From: Vreelandella neptunia
Lineage (GTDB): Bacteria; Pseudomonadota; Gammaproteobacteria; Pseudomonadales; Halomonadaceae
DNA length: 64,000 nucleotides
NCBI RefSeq assembly: GCF_000712975.1
Contig: NZ_JHQL01000001.1
Span: forward strand, 538,625 to 602,624
Direction: 5' to 3'
Every line of letters begins with the position of its first letter. The stretch's first letter is position 1. The notes under the pieces were generated by a model. The model made no database searches, was not told the origin of the DNA, and saw only the letters and a program-made list of their open reading frames with translations. This document shows positions 51,059-60,230 of the stretch, in pieces. Both the position numbers and the translations under genes were made by a program.

Positions 51059-53797
51059 ATGCCAAAGGCTGAACGGCTCGCTGAAGGTGATATCCGCACC
51101 ACGTGCCCCTACTGCGGTGTTGGCTGCGGAGTAAAAGCGACATTAGACAGTGGCAGCGTCATTGCAGTGGAAGGGGATCGTGAACACCCTGCTAACTACG
51201 GGCGCCTGTGTGTTAAAGGCACGGCGCTGCATGAAACGCTGGGAGCGCACGGCCGCTTGGGATCCCCGCGGGTGGGTGGAAAAGACGTTTCCTGGGAGCA
51301 GGCGTTAACCGAAACGGCACGGCGTTTACAGGCGCAGCGTAACGCGCATGGCAATCATACGGTTGCCGCCTATCTTTCGGGGCAGCTGTTAACGGAAGAT
51401 TACTATGTGGCTAATAAGCTGTTTAAAGGCTTTTTAGGCACGCCGCATCTGGATACCAATTCGCGGCTGTGTATGGCGTCGGCAGTGGCGGGCTATAAGC
51501 GCGCATTTGGCGCTGACGCGGTACCCTGTAACTATGAAGATTTAGAAGAAGCGGAGCTGGTGGTGTTGGTCGGCTCGAATCTGGCCTGGAACCATCCAGT
51601 GTTGTATCAGCGCCTGAAAGTTGCCAAAGAGCGCAATCCACTGATGCGCGTGGTGGTCATCGACCCAAGAGTGACCGATAGCTGCGAAATTGCCGACCTG
51701 TATCTGGGCATTCGGCCGGGCAGCGATGCTTACTTGTTCAACGGGCTATTGGCGTGGATGTCAGCACACCAGCGGCTAGACAGCGTCTATCTTGAAGGTC
51801 ATACCGAAGGGTTTGACGAGGCATTAAGCGCCGCTCAGCAAAGCGCTGGCAGCGTGCATGATGTTGCAGTAGCCTGTGACGTTGACCCTGAACGTTTAGA
51901 AACCTTTTACTACTGGTTTGCCAGCCAACTGCATGTCGTCACGCTCTATTCCCAAGGCGTCAATCAGTCCACCAGTGGCACCGATAAGTGTAATGCCATC
52001 ATTAATTGCCATTTGGCGGGCGGTAAACTTGGCCTGCCGGGGGCTGGGCCGTTTTCAATTACTGGCCAACCCAATGCCATGGGCGGTCGAGAAGTGGGTG
52101 GGCTTGCTAATCAGTTGGCAGCGCACATGGACTACCACACCCCCGGTGCGCTTGATCTGGTCAGTCGCTTTTGGGCCACAAAACACTTAACACCCGTGTT
52201 GCCAGATGCCCCTGGCCATAAGGCGGTTGAACTGTTTGATGCCATTGACCGCGGTGAGGTGACGGCGCTATGGGTAATGGCAACCAACCCGGCCGTTAGC
52301 CTGCCGGATGGCGCAAAGGTACGCCGTGCGCTGGCAAGGTGTCCGTTAGTGATTGTCTCGGAATGCGTTGCCAACACTGATCTACTGCCCTACGCCGATA
52401 TTGTGCTACCCGCGTCTGGTTGGGCAGAAAAAGATGGGACGGTCACCAATTCCGAACGACGTATTTCCCGCCAGCGCGGCATGCTGACTCCCCCTGGCGA
52501 AGCCCAGCACGACTGGTGGATTATTTGCGAAGTTGCCAAGCGCCTGGGTTTTGCAGAAGCGTTTAGCTACTCCCACCCGTGGGAAATTTTCGACGAGCAC
52601 GCTAGGCTATCCGGCTTTGAAAACAGCGGTACGAGCAAGCGGCTGTTTGATATCTCGGGACTGGCAGGCAAAGGGCAGGACGCTTATGATGCGCTCTCGC
52701 CGATTCAGTGGCCGGTTAATCACGCTGCGCCTCGGGGCACGCCAAGGCTGTTTGAAAAGGGGGTGTTTGCCACGGCCAATGGTAGAGCTAAGCTACTGCC
52801 GATTACGCCGCGATTGCCCGAACAGAGGCTTAGTACCACCTATCCGCTGCGGCTGAATACTGGGCGTGTGCGCGATCAGTGGCACACTATGACCCGCACC
52901 GCCAGAGCACCGCGGCTGATGAATCATCGGGCAGAACCATTTATTGAGCTGCACCCTGTGGATGCGGCCAATGCGGGCGTCTCTGACCAAGGGCTTGCGA
53001 TGCTGTCGGCAACTGAAGGTGAGTACCGTGGGCGAGTGCGTATTTCAAACGCCCAGCGGCAAGGGGAAGTGTTCGTGCCCATGCACTGGACCGACTGTTT
53101 TACCAAGCAGGGGCGCAGCGGTGCACTGCTCACCGGCTATACCGACCCCGTGTCTGGCCAGCCGGAAAGTAAGCAGGGCGCGGTGGCATTAACGAAGCTT
53201 GACATGGCTTGGCAAGCAACGCTGCTGGTGGCAAATGAGCAAACCAACACGGGTAGCCCCCGTTGGTGTAAGAGCGCTTATTGGTCGCGTATTCCCATGG
53301 GCAGCTGCGAGCGCTGGCAGCTTGCCGATACGGCACCGGTCAGTAACTGGTTAGCAACAGTAGAAGCGTGGCTGGGTGTACCTGCATCGCTGTGGTGCGA
53401 GGATAGCACGAGTGCCAGGCTGCGCGCGGCAGGGGTAGTGAAGGGCCAGTTGCGCTGGTGGCTAATGGTAGGGCCACCGCAAGAGTTGCCTGGGTTAGCC
53501 TGGCTTGAGGCGCGCTTTAACGACGTTACGCTAGACACTGCTCATCGCCAGCGGCTACTGGCAGGTTGCGATGGTGGCGCGGTAGATGCAGGCCCCGTGG
53601 TGTGTAGCTGTCATCAGGTAGGACAAGCCACTATTGTTAAGGCTATCCGCAGTGGCGACACCAGCGTGGAAGCCCTTGGTGCGCGGCTGGCCTGCGGCAC
53701 CCAGTGTGGCAGCTGTATTCCAGAACTAAAATCATTACTTGAAGAGGAGCGGCCAAATGCGTGCGCTAAGCAAACAACTAACCCAGAAATGGCCTGA
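51059..53797 (+). CDS. nasA: NasA, assimilatory nitrate reductase catalytic subunit
   Basis: A 912-aa cytoplasmic molybdenum enzyme reducing nitrate to nitrite. N-terminal [4Fe-4S] motif CPYCGVGCGVKA, then the bis-MGD domains (GRLCVKGTALHET, SRLCMASAVAGYKRAFGAD, MATNPAVSLPDG, LPASGWAEKDGTVTNSERR), the C-terminal barrel (LRLNTGRVRDQWHTMTRT) and a final BFD [2Fe-2S] domain (VVCSCHQVG...GTQCGSCIPEL). The ATG at 51059 has ggagg 8 nt upstream. Expression appears controlled by NtrC/sigma54 and by leader antitermination. The last 41 bases overlap the SUMT gene. Confidence 0.96.
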   Translation: MPKAERLAEGDIRTTCPYCGVGCGVKATLDSGSVIAVEGDREHPANYGRLCVKGTALHETLGAHGRLGSPRVGGKDVSWEQALTETARRLQAQRNAHGNHTVAAYLSGQLLTEDYYVANKLFKGFLGTPHLDTNSRLCMASAVAGYKRAFGADAVPCNYEDLEEAELVVLVGSNLAWNHPVLYQRLKVAKERNPLMRVVVIDPRVTDSCEIADLYLGIRPGSDAYLFNGLLAWMSAHQRLDSVYLEGHTEGFDEALSAAQQSAGSVHDVAVACDVDPERLETFYYWFASQLHVVTLYSQGVNQSTSGTDKCNAIINCHLAGGKLGLPGAGPFSITGQPNAMGGREVGGLANQLAAHMDYHTPGALDLVSRFWATKHLTPVLPDAPGHKAVELFDAIDRGEVTALWVMATNPAVSLPDGAKVRRALARCPLVIVSECVANTDLLPYADIVLPASGWAEKDGTVTNSERRISRQRGMLTPPGEAQHDWWIICEVAKRLGFAEAFSYSHPWEIFDEHARLSGFENSGTSKRLFDISGLAGKGQDAYDALSPIQWPVNHAAPRGTPRLFEKGVFATANGRAKLLPITPRLPEQRLSTTYPLRLNTGRVRDQWHTMTRTARAPRLMNHRAEPFIELHPVDAANAGVSDQGLAMLSATEGEYRGRVRISNAQRQGEVFVPMHWTDCFTKQGRSGALLTGYTDPVSGQPESKQGAVALTKLDMAWQATLLVANEQTNTGSPRWCKSAYWSRIPMGSCERWQLADTAPVSNWLATVEAWLGVPASLWCEDSTSARLRAAGVVKGQLRWWLMVGPPQELPGLAWLEARFNDVTLDTAHRQRLLAGCDGGAVDAGPVVCSCHQVGQATIVKAIRSGDTSVEALGARLACGTQCGSCIPELKSLLEEERPNACAKQTTNPEMA

Positions 53798-54656
53798 GGC
53801 CTTTATGCGCCTGAGCCAGCGGGTGTTAGCGCCCTTTGGCCGCGAATCAGCCACGCGCTTACGCCTTCCGCTTAGCGGCGAATGCCGTTCTGGAACGGTC
53901 TATTTAGTCGGTGCAGGAAGCGGCGATATGGAACTGCTCACCCTAAAGGCAGCGCGACTATTAATGCAGGCCGATGCGGTAGTCTATGACCGATTAGTGG
54001 GGGACGATGTGCTGGGGCTGATACCGCCAGGCACCGAACGCTATTACGTGGGAAAAGCCCGCGGGCATCATAGTGTGCCTCAGGATGAGATAGGCGCGCT
54101 GATCGTCTCGCTTGCTCGGGCGGGCAAGTCGGTTGTGCGTTTGAAAGGTGGCGACCCAGGCGTGTTTGGGCGCATGGGTGAGGAGCTGGGAGCATTAGCA
54201 AATGCCGCAATATCCGCTGAAATAGTGCCAGGCATTACCGCTGCATCGGCAGCCGCTGCTGGCATGGGAATTCCGTTAACAGACCGTGGCCACGCCCAAC
54301 AGCTGCGCTTTATCACAGCGCAACTGTGTCGGGAGGGCGGCACGCCGGACTGGGCAAATCTTGCCCGTCAGGATGAAACCCTGGTGTTTTATATGGGGCT
54401 TTCCAAAGTAGACGCTATTTGCCACGGCCTACGCCAAGCGGGTCTGCCGGATACGTGGCCCATTATGTTGGTGGCCAATGCTAGCCAGCCCGAACAGCAA
54501 TCATTGGTGGGCACGTTAGCGGACATGCCCGCGCGACTCGCTGCTCAACCGTTACCCTCGCCATGCCTGATTATGGTGGGCAGCGTGGTGAGCATGGTGG
54601 CAGACAGTCCTGCCGCGAGCACGTTAGCCACTTATAGTGATCAAACGTCATCGTAA
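53757..54656 (+). CDS. cobA: Uroporphyrinogen-III C-methyltransferase (SUMT) for siroheme
   Basis: A 299-aa SAM enzyme making precorrin-2, the precursor of siroheme for NirB. Motifs: VYLVGAGSGDMELLTLKAARLL, DAVVYDRLV, VRLKGGDPGVFGR(MGEE), GITAASAAAAGMGIPLTDRG and YMGL. An N-terminal extension of about 45 residues precedes the methyltransferase; the dehydrogenase/ferrochelatase part of CysG is missing. The ATG lies inside the end of nasA with gaggag 7 nt upstream, so the two genes are translationally coupled. Its place after nasA supports a role in siroheme supply. Confidence 0.93.
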   Translation: MRALSKQLTQKWPEAFMRLSQRVLAPFGRESATRLRLPLSGECRSGTVYLVGAGSGDMELLTLKAARLLMQADAVVYDRLVGDDVLGLIPPGTERYYVGKARGHHSVPQDEIGALIVSLARAGKSVVRLKGGDPGVFGRMGEELGALANAAISAEIVPGITAASAAAAGMGIPLTDRGHAQQLRFITAQLCREGGTPDWANLARQDETLVFYMGLSKVDAICHGLRQAGLPDTWPIMLVANASQPEQQSLVGTLADMPARLAAQPLPSPCLIMVGSVVSMVADSPAASTLATYSDQTSS

Positions 54657-54791
54657 GACATTGGGAACTTGATCAATCTCATTGGGTCATAGGAGCGGCG
54701 AAACAAATAGGAATGGCGGCAACAGTCAGGGCAGGACAAACGATTGCGTCGCCAGATAAGCGTTTGTTAATGTCTATTGGTAAAGACTGTT

Positions 54792-54852
54792 TTTTCAAAG
54801 ACTAAGCTTTCAAAGACTAAATTTTCAAAAACTAAGTTTTCAAAAGACTGAG
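54792..54852. repeat. Four tandem 15-16-bp repeats before arfA
   Basis: Units of the form ttttcaaagactaag: 54792-54806, 54807-54821, 54822-54836 and 54837-54852. The last copy (…gactgag) runs into the aggag ribosome site of arfA. Non-coding, in the 5' region of a stress-rescue gene. Confidence 0.8.
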
Positions 54853-54861
54853 GAGTACACC

Positions 54862-55011
54862 GTGAAAAAAGGCAAAATACGCGATAACGCACTGAAAGCG
54901 CAGCTGCGAACGCCCATGTTCAAAATGCAGCAGCAAACACCGAAAAAAGGTAAGGGTAGCTACTCCCGCAAAGGCAAAGCCTCAGAGCGAGGGCATCGCC
55001 AAGTCGCTTGA
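54862..55011 (+). CDS. arfA: Alternative ribosome-rescue factor ArfA
   Basis: A 49-aa protein matching ArfA: KGKIRDNALKAQLRTPMF, then the conserved KKGKGSYSRKGK. ArfA enters the empty mRNA channel of stalled ribosomes and recruits RF2, as a backup for tmRNA. Start is GTG at 54862 with aggag 6 nt upstream. A strong hairpin (stem 54992-55002 with 55021-55031) begins before the stop codon and holds the stop in its loop. In E. coli such a hairpin makes the arfA message non-stop, so the full protein appears only when tmRNA fails; the same logic is expected here. Confidence 0.92.
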   Translation: MKKGKIRDNALKAQLRTPMFKMQQQTPKKGKGSYSRKGKASERGHRQVA

Positions 55012-55031
55012 ACAGGCGTTTTGGCGATGCC
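54992..55031 (+). promoter_or_regulatory. arfA hairpin enclosing the stop codon
   Basis: Perfect 11-bp stem ggcatcgccaa / ttggcgatgcc. The 18-base loop contains the arfA stop TGA (55009-55011). There is no T-run after it, so truncation is more likely by RNase III-type cleavage than by termination. Confidence 0.85.
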
Positions 55032-55077
55032 TTCCCCTGGCACCTTACTGCTCGGCCTGTTTACCGAGCAGCTCCCA

Positions 55078-55803
55078 TCAGCTTGGCCGACTTACTGTGT
55101 CGGCTTTTTCAATGGCCGTTTGCGACATTTCCATTCGATATCCTGACTGGTAAATGCTGCGAAGACGAAGCCCATGGCGACCATCTAACTCTAGCTTGCG
55201 TCGTAGCCGACTGACATGGGTATCAACCGTGCGAGTAGAAACACTGCCTTTTATTCCCCATACCAATTCAAGTAAGTGGGCACGCGTTAACAGTTTGTCA
55301 ACTTTGGAGAAAAACAGCGTTGCCAGACAGTATTCCCGCTCGGTTAGTACCACTGATTTACCTGCTACGCTAATAGTATGCTCTTCTGAATTAATGGAAA
55401 AAACATCAGGGCAGCTCATGGCCGATTTAGGCGGCTCGTAGCCAGCGCGGCGGCCAAGCGCATTCACCCGTGCGATTAACTCTCTTGGCCGTAAAGGCTT
55501 AGCTAAAAAATCATCAGCCCCTTGCTCTAACGCTTGTACAACATCTTCCTCGTTTTGGCTGGCAGTAATAAACAGAATGGGGCCTAGCCACCCATCGTTT
55601 TGGCGTAAATGACCTACCATATCCATACCGCAACCATCCGGCAGCCGCCAATCGATAATAAGAAAATCAAAGAGCGTTTCTTGGGTCGCTCGACGGAGTT
55701 CGCTGGCACGGCCAAACAGTGAAACTTGATGATCTGCAGATATAAGGCATTGTTCTATAAAAGATTGTTGGTCGAGGTCGTCCTCAAGCACACCGACATG
55801 CAT
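55078..55803 (-). CDS. OmpR-family response regulator
   Basis: A 241-aa two-domain regulator. Receiver: acidic pair in VLEDDLDQ, phospho-Asp in FLIIDWRLPDG, Thr in FITAS and Lys in FLAKPLRP. DNA-binding winged helix: LTEREYCLATLFF, TRTVDTHVSRLRRKLE and YQSGYRM. It is divergent from the exported pseudo-molybdoprotein and hybrid kinase genes. A hybrid kinase ending in HPt could phosphorylate this regulator; this pairing is inferred from neighbourhood. Confidence 0.92.
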   Translation of the reverse strand: MHVGVLEDDLDQQSFIEQCLISADHQVSLFGRASELRRATQETLFDFLIIDWRLPDGCGMDMVGHLRQNDGWLGPILFITASQNEEDVVQALEQGADDFLAKPLRPRELIARVNALGRRAGYEPPKSAMSCPDVFSINSEEHTISVAGKSVVLTEREYCLATLFFSKVDKLLTRAHLLELVWGIKGSVSTRTVDTHVSRLRRKLELDGRHGLRLRSIYQSGYRMEMSQTAIEKADTVSRPS

Positions 55804-55960
55804 AACGCGTTACCCACAATATACAGCGTGATAAGTTCCACACCGTTGAAATGATTGGCGATGGGGTCAATTCTAGTTTAATTAGTATGTCTGACACAAA
55901 GATTTACATTTAACGCTTGGTTCTGAGGGGTATACTGACCAAAAAATGAGGAGGGTAATA

Positions 55961-56488
55961 ATGGCTAGGCAATTAAATAAAAAGCTACGCTGGTATGTCG
56001 CTAGTGTATGCATGGGGTTTGCAACAATAGTTTTTGCAACAACGGCAAGTGCTTTCAATGCGCCAACCGGGCGAGTGGTTCTAGAAGTTGGTGGGAATAT
56101 TGAGATAACCAATGTGGGTGACGAAGCGCATTTTGATAAAGCGATGCTTGAGGCATTGAGTCAACACACGACCATTACCAGTACCCCTTGGCACGATGGC
56201 GTTGTGAGTTTTGAAGGCCCGCTAGGGCGCGCCATCTTAGAAGCTGTTGATGCAGATGGTGACCAGGTTAAGGTCATTGCGCTAAATGACTATGCATCGT
56301 CTATTCCAGTGAGCGATTTTTACGATCACGATGTGATTTTGGCTATGAGTGCCGATGGAAAGCCTCTGCGCGTTAGAGACCACGGGCCGTTGTTTGTGAT
56401 TTATCCTTTTGATGAAACGCCGTCTTTATTAAATGAAGAAATATTGACGCGCTCTGTGTGGCAAGTAAAACGTGTCGTCATAGAGTGA
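55961..56488 (+). CDS. Exported sulfite-oxidase-like protein lacking the Mo-ligating cysteine
   Basis: A 175-aa exported protein; signal peptide ends near SAFA/ASA-FN. The mature part resembles the molybdopterin domain of the sulfite oxidase superfamily in its second half: FEGPLGRAILEAV, VIALNDYASSIPVSDF, DVILAMSADGKPLRVRDHGPLFVIYPFDE. It has no cysteine at all, so the molybdenum ligand of active members is absent and catalysis of that type is unlikely. Together with the hybrid kinase 53 bp downstream it suggests a periplasmic sensor partner (compare TorT-TorS). Start at 55961 has gaggag upstream. Confidence 0.75.
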   Translation: MARQLNKKLRWYVASVCMGFATIVFATTASAFNAPTGRVVLEVGGNIEITNVGDEAHFDKAMLEALSQHTTITSTPWHDGVVSFEGPLGRAILEAVDADGDQVKVIALNDYASSIPVSDFYDHDVILAMSADGKPLRVRDHGPLFVIYPFDETPSLLNEEILTRSVWQVKRVVIE

Positions 56489-56541
56489 TGGCGACAGCAT
56501 AAAAGAGGCGTTCAATAAGCTACTGCGGTCGGATAACTGTT

Positions 56542-58788
56542 ATGTTGCCAATCTTTAAGCACTATCTCTCACGCCGCGTCAGGGTCGCTACTTTCTCAGC
56601 GATCCTTTTTTTTCTATCGGCGATTATTACCGGCGGCGTTATCTTTCAACGACAGCATGCTATTGAAAATAGGTTGTTAGAAAATTTAGTGTGGGCAGGG
56701 TATCAGTTTGATAGAGAAGTACGGGAGTTTCATTTAACGCTAGTAGATAGTCAGGTTGGCAATGTATCTGTTGATGATCTTTTACTTCGCTTTGAGATTT
56801 TATACAGTCGAAAAATGCTGTTCCAACAAGGAGAAATAAGTCTAGCTGTTGCAGAAATAGAGGGAGTCGATAGGTTGCTGGAGCAGGCTACTCTTCTTAT
56901 TAATGACATGGACGACTTGCTAGAGCCCCAAAGAGATGCTTCAGAAGCAATTATCGAATCGGTCATGGTAGAAATGCTTGCTAAAACCGTCGAGCTACAG
57001 GGTTTGACGAGCAATGTGTTAATAGAAACTAATGCTAATGTAGCAAGTATGCGTAACCTTGAACGTGAAAGAATGATACAGCTTTATGGGCTTGCCTTAA
57101 TGCTATTGCTTCTTCTCATGTTTTCGGGTGGGATGTTGGTGAACGCATTAATTAGAGAAGGGCGCATCAGTTTAGGAAAAGCCCACGCATTAGAAGTAAA
57201 AAGCCGTGAACTTAGAGAAACGGCTAAGAAAGCTGAAATAGCGAGCCAAGCTAAATCGGAGTTTATGGCAGTGATGAGCCATGAAATACGTACGCCGCTA
57301 AACGGCGTCGTGGGTATGGCGGATTTATTAAATTATGAAATTAACGAGCCAAAAGCTAAAGCCTATTTGTCTACGTTAAAACGCAGTGCAGAAAGTTTGC
57401 GTGCTGTGATCAACGATATACTAGATTACACTAAAATTGAAAGTGGACGTTTAGACTTAGATGAGCGCGCCTTTGATGTAAAAGCCTGCATTATTGAGCT
57501 TTGTACAGGCTATCAGCTGCAGGACAAAAATAAAAAGGTGACCTTCAGTTATTCTATTGACCCAGCACTGCCGCAATTTATGTGTGGAGACATTGCACGG
57601 CTGCGGCAGGTAATGATGAATTTGATTAATAATGCGCTGAAATTTACGGATGAGGGGTTTGTCAAATTTCATGCGGCCCTTAAGGGTAACGATCAGCTAT
57701 TTATAGAGATACGTGATACTGGTTGTGGTATTGCCACGGCTGATCAAGGGCGATTGTTTTCCGCTTTTTCGCAGGTAGATACCTCTATAGCGCGTCGACA
57801 TGAAGGTACTGGCTTGGGGCTGGCAATCTGTAAACGGCTGGTGGAAGCGATGGGTGGTGAAATAGGGGTCACCAGTGAAGCTGGACTTGGTAGCCGATTT
57901 TGGTTTGTAGTGACGATGCCCTTAGCAGAGGGTGTGGAGGTTCTTCATCATAAAGAACCGCGACTAGAGCTGGCTGAAGACCACCATATTCTTATCGTAG
58001 AGGACAACCCGGTTAACCAAACAGTGGCAAATGTTATGCTCGAGCAGTTAGGGCAGCGGAGTACGGTGGTAGAAAATGGCTTTGCAGCACTTGAGTATTT
58101 GAAAGAACATGCTGCCCAGTTAGATTTAGTATTAATGGATATGCAGATGCCTATACTTGACGGTGTCGAAACCACTAAACGCTGGCGAGCCTTTGAAGCT
58201 GCCAATCAGTTACCACGCCTGCCAATTATCGCAATGACAGCGAATGTTATGGTTGAACACCGTGAACGCTGTATTGAAAGCGGCATGGATTGTATGATCC
58301 ATAAACCTTTTACCCGGTCTGAGCTGTATCAAACGATTAGTCGCTATATCGTGGCGGGGACGGTTGAAGTGCCCCCTCACGAGTACTCAAGTCAACCGGC
58401 ACAACAGGTATTACACTGCCAAAACGAAGTGCTTAACGATGAGCAAATTTTGGACCCTTATATTTGCAATGAATTGAGAGAGACGTTCGAGTCAACGCCA
58501 CTTAATACGTTGTTAGCCGCTTTTTTTACCCGCTTAAATGAACGTCTGGAGAAGCTCTCTCGCTATTGTGAGAGCGAACAAAGAGAAGCACTACGCGATG
58601 AAGCGCACTCTTTAAAAGGAGCTGCAGCGTCTTTGGGCTGTCTTGCCATTGCAGAACAAGCTAGGCAACTAGAAGAGTCCGCTTTCAATGCAGCAACATC
58701 CGAATTAGCTAAAAACGTTAATGCTCTCGTGCAGTTACGCGAAAAATCGCAACGGGCCTTAGCTGATGCAGGCTTGTTAGCTCTTTAG
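56542..58788 (+). CDS. Hybrid sensor histidine kinase with receiver and HPt
   Basis: A 748-aa kinase. TM1 (about 14-36), a helical periplasmic domain of about 140 residues, TM2 (about 183-205), coiled coil, HisKA ([15 protein letters not shown]), HATPase_c ([27 protein letters not shown]), REC (phospho-Asp in [13 protein letters not shown], Lys in IHKPF) and a C-terminal HPt ([13 protein letters not shown]). All phosphorelay residues are present. The layout is that of TorS/ArcB-type kinases. It follows the exported cysteine-less protein and converges with the REC-EAL gene, overlapping its end by 4 bp. Confidence 0.95.
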   Translation: MLPIFKHYLSRRVRVATFSAILFFLSAIITGGVIFQRQHAIENRLLENLVWAGYQFDREVREFHLTLVDSQVGNVSVDDLLLRFEILYSRKMLFQQGEISLAVAEIEGVDRLLEQATLLINDMDDLLEPQRDASEAIIESVMVEMLAKTVELQGLTSNVLIETNANVASMRNLERERMIQLYGLALMLLLLLMFSGGMLVNALIREGRISLGKAHALEVKSRELRETAKKAEIASQAKSEFMAVMSHEIRTPLNGVVGMADLLNYEINEPKAKAYLSTLKRSAESLRAVINDILDYTKIESGRLDLDERAFDVKACIIELCTGYQLQDKNKKVTFSYSIDPALPQFMCGDIARLRQVMMNLINNALKFTDEGFVKFHAALKGNDQLFIEIRDTGCGIATADQGRLFSAFSQVDTSIARRHEGTGLGLAICKRLVEAMGGEIGVTSEAGLGSRFWFVVTMPLAEGVEVLHHKEPRLELAEDHHILIVEDNPVNQTVANVMLEQLGQRSTVVENGFAALEYLKEHAAQLDLVLMDMQMPILDGVETTKRWRAFEAANQLPRLPIIAMTANVMVEHRERCIESGMDCMIHKPFTRSELYQTISRYIVAGTVEVPPHEYSSQPAQQVLHCQNEVLNDEQILDPYICNELRETFESTPLNTLLAAFFTRLNERLEKLSRYCESEQREALRDEAHSLKGAAASLGCLAIAEQARQLEESAFNAATSELAKNVNALVQLREKSQRALADAGLLAL

Positions 58789-59945
58789 TTGTGGGTAAGT
58801 TTCGTGAGTGTTTTAGCCATCCAGTCGTTGAATGCCTGAGCGGTTAAAGGACGGGAAATAAAATAGCCTTGCCCAACTGGGCAGCCAGCGTCTATTAGCA
58901 GTGCTTGCTGGGCTTCATTTTCAATGCCTTCAGCGACGACGGTCATACCTAGTTGTTTGCCGAGATCAACAACCGACAGGGTAATTGCCAGTGCACGGCT
59001 ATCATGATCAATGAGCGATACGAAACTACGGTCAACTTTTAATTCATTAAATGGTAGCCGATACAGTTGTATGAGTGATGAGTAACCCGTGCCAAAGTCA
59101 TCAAGTGCTAACCTGCAACCGCGCTGGCGTAGAGCTTCTAGAATATGGCGCGCATAGCCAAGACATTCAACACCTACCGACTCTGTTAGCTCCAGGGTAA
59201 GGTAGTGAAGCGAAGCAGTACGGTGTTTGGTCAGCTCATCAAATTTTTCTAGCATATGCTCAGATTGTAAAAATGCGGCTGGCACATTGACCGCAATTTG
59301 GAGATCCCAGCCGCGCGCCTGCCACCGTTCTTGCTGAGCAAAAGCAAGTTTAAGAATGCACCACGTGAGAGGCCCCATTAGCCCACTCTTTTCTGCTAAT
59401 GGAATAAAGGTATCTGGGTATAGCATACCGCGCTGGGGGTCTTCCCAGCGCACAAGCGCTTCTACGCCGATGATGTGCCCAGTCTGTAAGTTTTTCTTAG
59501 GCTGGAAGACTAAATAGAGATGCCCTGCTTGAATAGCATTTGCCAGCTCATCACGGGTAGGGGGCTTAGGTAATGCCTGTAGCTGCTCAAGAAATGGTGA
59601 GAGACCCGTAAGAAGTTTGGCTTTAGGCAGAAAACCAAGCATTTTCAAACCTCTGGCTCTACCCGCAGCAATAGCATGAGACGCTGTTTCTTCCGAACAA
59701 CTGCTAAGTAAGAGAATAGCCGCGTTCAGGCGTAAATCATAAAGATAATCAAGAATATCCAGCCCGGTAAATTCGCCCAGACCAAAATCAAGTAAAATTA
59801 GTTCAGCATCCAGTAACGCAGGTCTTCTAGCCAACTCGCCCAAACTGCCAGCTGTTACTACCTCGTATCCACGCTTACAGAGCAACATCTTACCCAGTAG
59901 CTGCACATCACTGTCATCATCAATGACCAACGCACTCAACGGCAT
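58785..59945 (-). CDS. Response regulator with EAL c-di-GMP phosphodiesterase
   Basis: A 386-aa REC-EAL protein. Receiver (1-125): VIDDDSD, phospho-Asp in [16 protein letters not shown] domain (about 135-380): GVEALVRW (EAL), the metal ligands in [30 protein letters not shown] and VVAEGIE are all present, so the enzyme should hydrolyse c-di-GMP. It is a plausible output of the adjacent hybrid kinase, linking the sensed signal to motility or biofilm. ATG at 59945 has aaggaag upstream; the frame is open to 59963. Confidence 0.93.
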   Translation of the reverse strand: MPLSALVIDDDSDVQLLGKMLLCKRGYEVVTAGSLGELARRPALLDAELILLDFGLGEFTGLDILDYLYDLRLNAAILLLSSCSEETASHAIAAGRARGLKMLGFLPKAKLLTGLSPFLEQLQALPKPPTRDELANAIQAGHLYLVFQPKKNLQTGHIIGVEALVRWEDPQRGMLYPDTFIPLAEKSGLMGPLTWCILKLAFAQQERWQARGWDLQIAVNVPAAFLQSEHMLEKFDELTKHRTASLHYLTLELTESVGVECLGYARHILEALRQRGCRLALDDFGTGYSSLIQLYRLPFNELKVDRSFVSLIDHDSRALAITLSVVDLGKQLGMTVVAEGIENEAQQALLIDAGCPVGQGYFISRPLTAQAFNDWMAKTLTKLTHN

Positions 59946-60208
59946 AACTCTTCCTTCAACCACTCACCACGCAACGACTTCTGAGCATAGGCATTTTTAT
60001 TTTCTAGTGTGCACCGCTATTGAAAACGGCATCAGTCATTTACCAGCTATTGGGTACTTCTCTAGGGAATATGACGTATCTTGTTCCTCTAGAATAGACA
60101 AATGTTAATAAACAATAACTAGAAAGTGAGCGAGGGTCGATAGGGAAGGCTTTTATGTAACCTTTTTTAACCTTTTGGTCTCGATAATGGTGTGAAATTG
60201 CCCTTAAT

Positions 60209-60227
60209 AGTAATAATTGTTATTACT
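60209..60227. other. AT-rich inverted repeat with T-run
   Basis: agtaataa-ttg-ttattact followed by TTTTTT on the plus strand, just beyond the ABC exporter stop. No plus-strand gene ends here; it may be a terminator of an antisense or unknown transcript, or a protein site. Confidence 0.4.
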
Positions 60228-60230
60228 TTT

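Noticed and set aside
54713..54805. 30-codon frame upstream of the arfA repeats
   Set aside because: The only Shine-Dalgarno-like bases touch the ATG, the product has no features, and it ends in the repeat region.
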